Assembly (NCBI GenBank): GCA_021774995.1
Contig: JAJFIM010000109.1
Coordinates: 1-35,111, forward strand
Source of the DNA: Alphaproteobacteria bacterium
GTDB lineage: Bacteria > Pseudomonadota > Alphaproteobacteria > SMXP01
Direction: 5' to 3'
Length of the DNA: 35,111 nt
Positions 30,646 to 35,111 of this stretch are shown here, piece after piece. Made by a program: the position numbers and the translations under genes. Numbering within the stretch: position 1 is the stretch's first letter; each line of letters opens with the position of its first letter. The notes under the pieces were generated by a model that saw only the letters and a list, made by a program, of their open reading frames with translations, did not search any database and had not been told where the DNA came from.

Positions 30646-31146
30646 ATGAAAACAAGTAACAATACTTCACCTTTACAAATAATTTTAAATAAACGGCCAC
30701 TTTTAACCGTTTCCCCAACAGACTTGATTCGCATGGCGGCCTGCTTAATGCAGGAACATCATGTTTGTGCAACCGGTGTTGTTGATGATGAAGGCAGGTT
30801 CATCGGTCTTTTAACGGAACGCGATATTATAAAACAGGCCGTGGGGGTCCACAGAAACGTAGATAAAACGATGATTGGTGAGATTATGACCATCCAGCCT
30901 ATCGTTATTCCGATGACAGCAACAATATATGAAGCCTTAACCGCTATGACCCACCACGGCATCCGCAACCTACCCGTTGTTGATGGTGAGAAATTGGTCG
31001 GTATCATTGATATCCGTGATCTGTATGAAGCAATGCAAAACCTGATGCAAAAAGCCATGGATGAAAAAGACCTTGTGATTTCCTATTACTACGGTGAAGA
31101 CTACGGAGGGTGCAAAGAATCACCCCGTCCTTTTGGTGCGGTTTAA
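30646..31146 (+). CDS. Tandem CBS-domain protein of the stress cluster
   Basis: This is a 166-residue protein with two CBS motifs: LTVSPTDLIRMAACLMQEH to FIGLLTERDIIKQ (about 19-65) and MTIQPIVIPMTATIYEAL to LVGIIDIRDLYEAM (about 83-137). Start ATG 30646 has AAGGGAG upstream. It binds adenine nucleotides by family analogy and ends in a Gly/Cys tail (YYYGEDYGGCKESP). It is transcribed divergently from the CRP/FNR-type regulator under one of its putative boxes. The target is unknown. Confidence 0.88.
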   Translation: MKTSNNTSPLQIILNKRPLLTVSPTDLIRMAACLMQEHHVCATGVVDDEGRFIGLLTERDIIKQAVGVHRNVDKTMIGEIMTIQPIVIPMTATIYEALTAMTHHGIRNLPVVDGEKLVGIIDIRDLYEAMQNLMQKAMDEKDLVISYYYGEDYGGCKESPRPFGAV

Positions 31147-31203
31147 ACCTTTTACCCCGTTATAAGATGGCTGGTCTGTTATTTTTGGGATAGTACAAAC
31201 ATC

Positions 31204-31432
31204 ATGAGAATTATCGTTTTTCTTTTATTACTATGTTTTCCGGCCTTGGCTCAGGAGGGCAAACCTACCCCTACTGATGAATTACTGCAGAACATAACGG
31301 ACGGTCCGCATGATAATATTCATCACGCCGGCCTTTGAAAATGACTCCATCGGCCAGAACCTTTATCGTGCTAGAAATAAAATAAAAGAAATCAAAAATA
31401 CTATAACGCCCAATTTCAAAAGATCTGCTTAA
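31204..31432 (+). CDS. Small secreted peptide locus, probably frameshifted
   Basis: ATG 31204 gives a 44-residue frame with a signal peptide (RIIVFLLLLCFPALAQEG, cut after ALA) that stops at 31338. In an overlapping frame ATG 31310 gives 40 residues (MIIFITPAFENDSIGQN, LYRARNKIKEIKNTITP) to 31432. A one-base shift near 31320 would join them into one exported protein of about 75 residues. The ribosome site of the first frame is weak. The stretch to 31515 has nothing else besides a possible promoter. Confidence 0.4.
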
Positions 31433-31504
31433 TCATTTGCTCAAGTAATAGCTATTGCTAGCAAAAGAATTTAACAAATGTTCATTTAAGTTAAGGTAAT
31501 AGGT

Positions 31505-31510
31505 TATAAT
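31505..31510 (+). promoter_or_regulatory. Possible -10 for the lysyltransferase gene
   Basis: TATAAT ends 5 nt before the ATG at 31516, so transcription would begin at or next to the start codon, giving a leaderless message. No good -35 (TTCATT at 31481) and no Shine-Dalgarno are seen. Confidence 0.35.
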
Positions 31511-31515
31511 TCCCC

Positions 31516-33186
31516 ATGACTAACGAGCCGATGCACTCCCATAAGAATTCTTTTGCTAAAAGTAGGATTGCGTTATACCAAATGCTATCCTTACCTGTTC
31601 CTAAAATATTATCTTTTTTATTGCTTTTATCTGGCGCTGTTTTGCTAATATCAGGGGCCACTCCTACGGATCCATCCTATCTAAAATGGCTGCGTGGAAC
31701 TATACCCTTGCCTGTTCTGGAAGTATCTCACTTAATTACAAATTTGACAGGTCTTCTCCTTTTGCTTTTAGCAAGAGGAGTAAGACTACGGCTTGATGCA
31801 GCTTGGTATGGCAGTGTTATCTTATTGGCATTGGGAATAGTCGCCTCTTTACTAAAGGGCTTAGGGTGGCAAGAGGCTTTATTCTTATGTGCGCTGTTGC
31901 TTTTAGTGCTGCCAACTAAAGGTTACTTTTATCGTAAATCTTCTTTGTTTTCTATGTCGTTTAGTCTTTCATGGGTTTCAATGATATTTGTGATTTTATG
32001 CGGCTCTGTATGGATCGGTATTTTTGCATTTGAATCTGTTGAGTATGACAGGGATTTATGGTGGCACTTTTCTTATCAATCAGACGTATCTCGTTTTTTA
32101 AGAGGTGAGCTTTTAGTTATTATCACATTAACTTTTTACGCCCTTTATAGACTCCTGAATGTTGCTCGTCCTAAATTTCCTCCTGCTTTATCTATGCAGG
32201 AATTAGATGAAGTTCATGAGTTAACAACACAGGGAGAGGACATAAAGGGTTTTTTGGCTTTACTCGGAGACAAACATTTATTTTGGAGCGATGATAGAAA
32301 AGCATTTATTATGTTTGTCGACACCCAAAAATATTGGTTTGCAATAGGAGACCCTATTGGTGAAAAAGCCTTGTTTAAGAAACTTTTGTGGCAATTTCAT
32401 GAGCAGGCTGATCTTTATGGGGCAAAAGCTGTTTTTTATCAAACTAGCCAAGAATATTTATCGAATTACCTTGATCTTGGCTTAGTACTACTAAAAATGG
32501 GTGAAGAAGCAATCTTGTTATTAGAGGATTTTTCTTTAGAAGGAAAAAAACGATCCGATCTTCGTAGTGGACGAAACAAGTTCAATAATTTGAACTACAC
32601 ATTCGCTGTCGTAGGTAAAAAAGAAGTCCCGGACATTCTACCACGCCTAAAGGAGATTTCAGATCAGTGGCTCAACAAAAAGAACGCGCGTGAAAAAGGG
32701 ATCTCATTAGGATTCTTTAATAACTCATACTTAGAGCGTTGCCGTCAGGCGGTAGTTAAAGACGATCAAGGAAAAATTATGGCTTTTGCAAATATTTGGG
32801 AAGCAGAAGGTAATAAGGAAATATCAGTTGATCTAATGAGATATGATCCCCAATGCCCAAATGGAGTAATGGATTATCTTTTTGCTGAATTAATGCTTTG
32901 GGCAAAGAGCGAAGGATTTCAGACTTTTTCTTTTGGAATGGCACCTTTATCTGGTCTTGAACGACATCCACTTGCTCCTCTTTGGCACAAAATTGGTACG
33001 GCTATTTTCGATTTAGGTGAAGAGTTTTATAATTTTGAAGGCCTTTACGAATACAAAGCTAAGTTTGGGCCACGGTGGTTTCCACGCTATCTTGCGGTTC
33101 CTGTAGGGGTATCGATACCTATGATTTTAATCACGCTTTCGCGTTTAATTTCTCAGCCTATTAAATACTCGTCCAGTGTAAAATAA
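31516..33186 (+). CDS. MprF/LpiA-type aminoacyl-phosphatidylglycerol synthase
   Basis: This 556-residue enzyme transfers an amino acid (usually Lys) from tRNA to phosphatidylglycerol, lowering surface charge and giving resistance to acid and cationic peptides. About six membrane segments lie in residues 29-215 (ILSFLLLLSGAVLLISGA, LTGLLLLLLARGVRLRL, SLSWVSMIFVILCGS). The catalytic DUF2156 domain fills the rest: FIMFVDTQKYWFAIGDPIG, KRSDLRSGRNKFNN, FQTFSFGMAPLSGLE and YEYKAKFGPRWFPRYLA. It lacks the N-terminal flippase half of long MprF. The gene is visibly AT-rich compared with neighbours, suggesting acquisition. Its usual partner AcvB is present only as a fragment at 20393. Confidence 0.87.
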   Translation: MTNEPMHSHKNSFAKSRIALYQMLSLPVPKILSFLLLLSGAVLLISGATPTDPSYLKWLRGTIPLPVLEVSHLITNLTGLLLLLLARGVRLRLDAAWYGSVILLALGIVASLLKGLGWQEALFLCALLLLVLPTKGYFYRKSSLFSMSFSLSWVSMIFVILCGSVWIGIFAFESVEYDRDLWWHFSYQSDVSRFLRGELLVIITLTFYALYRLLNVARPKFPPALSMQELDEVHELTTQGEDIKGFLALLGDKHLFWSDDRKAFIMFVDTQKYWFAIGDPIGEKALFKKLLWQFHEQADLYGAKAVFYQTSQEYLSNYLDLGLVLLKMGEEAILLLEDFSLEGKKRSDLRSGRNKFNNLNYTFAVVGKKEVPDILPRLKEISDQWLNKKNAREKGISLGFFNNSYLERCRQAVVKDDQGKIMAFANIWEAEGNKEISVDLMRYDPQCPNGVMDYLFAELMLWAKSEGFQTFSFGMAPLSGLERHPLAPLWHKIGTAIFDLGEEFYNFEGLYEYKAKFGPRWFPRYLAVPVGVSIPMILITLSRLISQPIKYSSSVK

Positions 33187-33285
33187 CATAAATTCACCCA
33201 TTAGCACCCATTAATTTTACAAAGCGGCCTGCCATAAGATGGCCTCGTCCGCCGTTATGTGATATAAAATTTGAGAGTAATTATT

Positions 33286-33477
33286 ATGAATTTAAAGATC
33301 GAAAGAGAAATGGCAGCAAGTCTCGCAAAAACCCTCACCGCCATGTGTGTCAGGAATACTGTGCTGGAAGACATTCATAGCGGCAAGGTCCCTGTGACAA
33401 AGACAGGCGATTATTTCAGCCGTTTTACGGCGAACTGGGATGAACCAAAGCCGGAAATCGATCCGGCGCTGGACTGA
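33286..33477 (+). CDS. Small hypothetical protein of island type
   Basis: This 63-residue protein from ATG 33286 (weak GAGAG upstream) reads MNLKIEREMAASLAKTL, AMCVRNTVLEDIHSGK and TGDYFSRFTANWDEPKP. Similar short proteins with CVRNT-x-LED-x-H-x-GK occur in alphaproteobacterial phages and islands; their function is unknown. It may mark the edge of an integrated element near the integrase remnant at 33757. Confidence 0.65.
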   Translation: MNLKIEREMAASLAKTLTAMCVRNTVLEDIHSGKVPVTKTGDYFSRFTANWDEPKPEIDPALD

Positions 33478-33756
33478 GTCCGAAAAGAAACCGTGTTCAA
33501 TATTCAAAAAGAAGTCGATAAGATATAGATTGAAACGTTTCATTGTTATAATATTAAAATAAATGGAATTTTTGTCTTATACGTAATATATGATTTGTTT
33601 TATATCAATTACTTACAAAGCGAAAAGTGGAGACTTGTCTTTTTTTTCGTCGCTATCCTCCGCCATTTTTAGTGGTTTTACCGTTTAATATCAATGGGTT
33701 AAAAATCACATTTTTCATGGTTGTTATTATTGGTGTGTTACAAAGTGAGTTACACC

Positions 33757-34002
33757 ATGACAATCAGACCCCCAACCTACCTGACCATGCGTAATGGCAT
33801 TTATTACTTCCAGACTCGCATTCCGACTGATTCTGTGCATGATAACGCTAGAAAACATAAGCTTATCCGGCGGTCAACGCGAACAGGGAACCACCGTGAA
33901 GCATTAAAAATAGCCAGAACATGGTACGTAGGCTGCCCGATATCTGACTCCGTACTGATCATGATAGATTTACGGCATTGGGAAGGTTTGAGGCGAGAAT
34001 AG
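33757..34002 (+). pseudogene. Integrase N-terminal remnant (DUF6538-type start)
   Basis: From ATG 33757 the first about 58 residues read MTIRPPTYLTMRNGIYY, FQTRIPTDSVHDNARK and LIRRSTRTGNHREALKIAR, the N-terminal arm/SAM-like start of site-specific tyrosine integrases. After RTWYV the frame loses family character (GCPISDSVLIMIDLRH) and stops at 34002, so the core and catalytic domains are gone. The 280 bp before it have no gene, and are a possible attachment flank. Confidence 0.75.
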
Positions 34003-34127
34003 AGCATAAACCGGGCCGCGATTTTGCACCAATTCCATTAGTCCGTTTGTATATTGTTTGACAAAAAATAACTAAGCTATTGTTTTAACAGGGAACCCCA
34101 TTAGTTTGTTTTCCCGATCCCGCCCAT

Positions 34128-34150
34128 AAAAAAGGCGCACGAAAGGCGCC
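34128..34150 (-). terminator. Terminator-like hairpin without an upstream gene
   Basis: GGCGC (34134-34138) and GCGCC (34146-34150) flank a 7-nt loop; the minus strand continues with TTTTTT. No minus-strand gene lies within the next 900 bp, so it probably outlived a deleted gene. Confidence 0.6.
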
Positions 34151-34351
34151 ACTGACTCTCACTATAGCATAAAATCCAACATATTGCAACCTGTGCGCGT
34201 ATGGTTTAAAATCTCACACCTAAATCATAGATGCCCTAACCCTTTGTCAGCAAGGATTACCAACCCTAAGTATACCTTAATAACATTCTATGTAAAATAG
34301 AAAGAATAAAGATAAAATTTTACACAAAGTGTTTTAAACACAAAACGATAT

Positions 34352-34411
34352 ACTGACGGGATGTGGAATATTAACAGGGAAACTGACGGGATGTGGAATA
34401 TTAACAGGGAA
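34352..34411 (+). repeat. Perfect 30-bp tandem duplication upstream of the lipoprotein gene
   Basis: Positions 34352-34381 and 34382-34411 are identical (each starts ACTGACGGGATGTGG and ends TTAACAGGGAA). The end AACAGGGAA supplies the ribosome-binding sequence, so this signal exists twice, the second 8 nt before the GTG start. Confidence 0.9.
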
Positions 34412-34418
34412 TAAGAAC

Positions 34419-34952
34419 GTGAAACGGTTTGGATTAAAGTATTTGTTTTTCATAGGCTTGTTTTTAGTTCTGGGGGCATGTTTGCCCTCCGAACAAAAGA
34501 CGGAGAAACGAAAAGATATACAAAAAATTTCGATTTCTGGAACGATGTTATGTATTCCACAGAACTATATAAAAGGAAGGGATGACCCGACAAACAGTAC
34601 TGTTCCCATTCAAACAATGTACCCTGATTTTTTGCCATTAGAGAAGCGTCCCAATGAATACTGGAAAGAAGGGGAGTGGTGGCGGCAAGTCAGTATTTTA
34701 TTATCGCATATTAGAACCACTCTTACATATGAGGAATTAGCACAGAAAAAAATAGATGTTTTAAAAGCCTATAAAGTTGTTGGGCTTGAATATGACGGGT
34801 TATTGCACCGTACACAGCCGGAAGGTGAGGTGCAGGATATACAAGACTTATGGGTTGAGCTAGATAATAACAAAGTTGCTATCGCATACATCGCATGTAG
34901 CGAAAAACTAACGGATATATCCAATCCTCAATGCGTCTACGCAGGCCAATAA
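34419..34952 (+). CDS. Lipoprotein of unknown function
   Basis: This 177-residue protein starts at GTG 34419 with AGGGA upstream. The N-terminus has a type II signal peptide (LKYLFFIGLFLVLGAC, lipobox LGAC, acylated Cys about residue 21), so it should be anchored in a membrane facing the periplasm. The mature part has DDPTNSTVPIQTMYPDFLP, NEYWKEGEWWRQV and two later Cys (YIACSEKLT, PQCVYAGQ). It is AT-rich. I do not recognise a family. The tandem duplication in its leader may change expression. Confidence 0.75.
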   Translation: MKRFGLKYLFFIGLFLVLGACLPSEQKTEKRKDIQKISISGTMLCIPQNYIKGRDDPTNSTVPIQTMYPDFLPLEKRPNEYWKEGEWWRQVSILLSHIRTTLTYEELAQKKIDVLKAYKVVGLEYDGLLHRTQPEGEVQDIQDLWVELDNNKVAIAYIACSEKLTDISNPQCVYAGQ

Positions 34953-35020
34953 TTCTGTTCTCACTGATACAAAAAAGTTATGTCTCTTTCCACGCGTTCT
35001 AAACTGTGCGAAAAGGGGAT

Positions 35021-35111
35021 ATGGATGATAAGACGGTTCTTATACGCGATGAAATACTTGAAGCGCTTTTGCCGGATATAGCCTTTGACGGCTGGATCTG
35101 GGGCGCTGTGG
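35021..35111 (+). CDS. COQ9-like ubiquinone biosynthesis protein, start only
   Basis: The frame from ATG 35021 (preceded by AAAAGGGG) runs off the edge: MDDKTVLIRDEILEALLP, then DIAFDGWIWGAV. The R-D-x-x-L-x-A-x-L-P and FDGW pattern matches the N-terminal helix of COQ9 (TetR-like lipid-binding helper of CoQ monooxygenase), a typical alphaproteobacterial gene. Only 30 residues are visible. Confidence 0.6.
   Translation, partial: MDDKTVLIRDEILEALLPDIAFDGWIWGAV

Larger units (their letters stand above)
34003..34418. other. Gene-free stretch before the lipoprotein gene
   Basis: It contains a minus-oriented terminator (34128-34150: GGCGC/GCGCC stem followed by T6 on the minus strand) with no obvious gene feeding it, a perfect palindrome around 34329-34341 (GTGTTT-T-AAACAC) and, at its end, the 30-bp tandem duplication. 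A TATACT at 34349 may be a -10. Confidence 0.5.

Noticed and set aside
20393..33186. lpiA-acvB operon
   Set aside because: The two genes are 10 kb apart on opposite strands and the AcvB-like one is incomplete.
33216..33250. Terminator after the phosphatidylglycerol synthase
   Set aside because: A small nested hairpin can form, but there is no T-tract and pairing is interrupted.

Overview
The window looks like a chromosomal segment of an alphaproteobacterium of moderate GC content. The clues are a COQ9-type ubiquinone-biosynthesis gene start at the right edge, the DUF2924 plus serine-recombinase pair, integrases with an alphaproteobacterial look, and an initiator tRNA used as an integration hotspot. 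The genus cannot be decided from the sequence alone.

Layout. 1-593: one end of an IS1595-family element. 729-3026: a plus-strand operon of two DUF1538 membrane proteins, a divergent PII-like protein and a tandem-CBS protein. 3014-4530: a hipBA-type module whose toxin has lost its kinase core, plus an unlisted 59-residue downstream ORF. 4558-5958: debris, namely a short-repeat patch, an HsdS tail, a truncated IS1595 transposase and the start of a gene cut by it. 6160-14682: a mosaic island zone at tRNA-fMet. One intact tRNA (14606-14682) and two partial copies of its 3' part (12578-12627 exact over 50 bp; 6160-6190 over 31 bp) suggest successive integrations. The zone carries an intact AbiE-type toxin-antitoxin pair, an intact and a beheaded metallophosphoesterase, a second AbiE system whose toxin gene lies in three separated pieces, an orphan HipB-like repressor with three operators, and remnants of a serine recombinase, a tyrosine integrase and a Shedu-like protein.

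14776-19602: backbone-like genes, including an AsmA-like protein, a DedA/TVP38 membrane domain fused to DUF547, a MerA-like flavoprotein, a hypothetical protein, an arsC tail and tRNA-Ser(GGA). 19682-20362: a GC-rich inverted-repeat structure and a metal-type MerR regulator under a typical 20-bp-spacer promoter. 20393-27675: a minus-strand operon for ion and osmotic homeostasis (MscS channel, CPA2 antiporter, CorA, RimK-type ligase, M14-type hydrolase, NhaA, then an AcvB/VirJ-like N-terminal fragment).

27816-31146 is the most distinctive part: a compact stress cluster around a CRP/FNR-family regulator with a cysteine-rich C-terminal tail. Three TTGA(C/T)-N4-GTCAA boxes lie here. For four start sites (small-protein operons, Hsp20 and a CBS protein) a -10-like hexamer falls at or within one base of the position expected for an activator centred at -41.5. 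The regulator keeps the E-T-x-S-R recognition-helix signature that reads TTGA half-sites. Several tiny genes here are easy to miss, and one has an in-frame TGA. 31204-35111: a small secreted-peptide locus, an MprF/LpiA-type aminoacyl-phosphatidylglycerol synthase, a small hypothetical gene, an integrase N-terminal remnant, a lipoprotein gene preceded by a perfect 30-bp tandem duplication, and the start of a COQ9-like gene.
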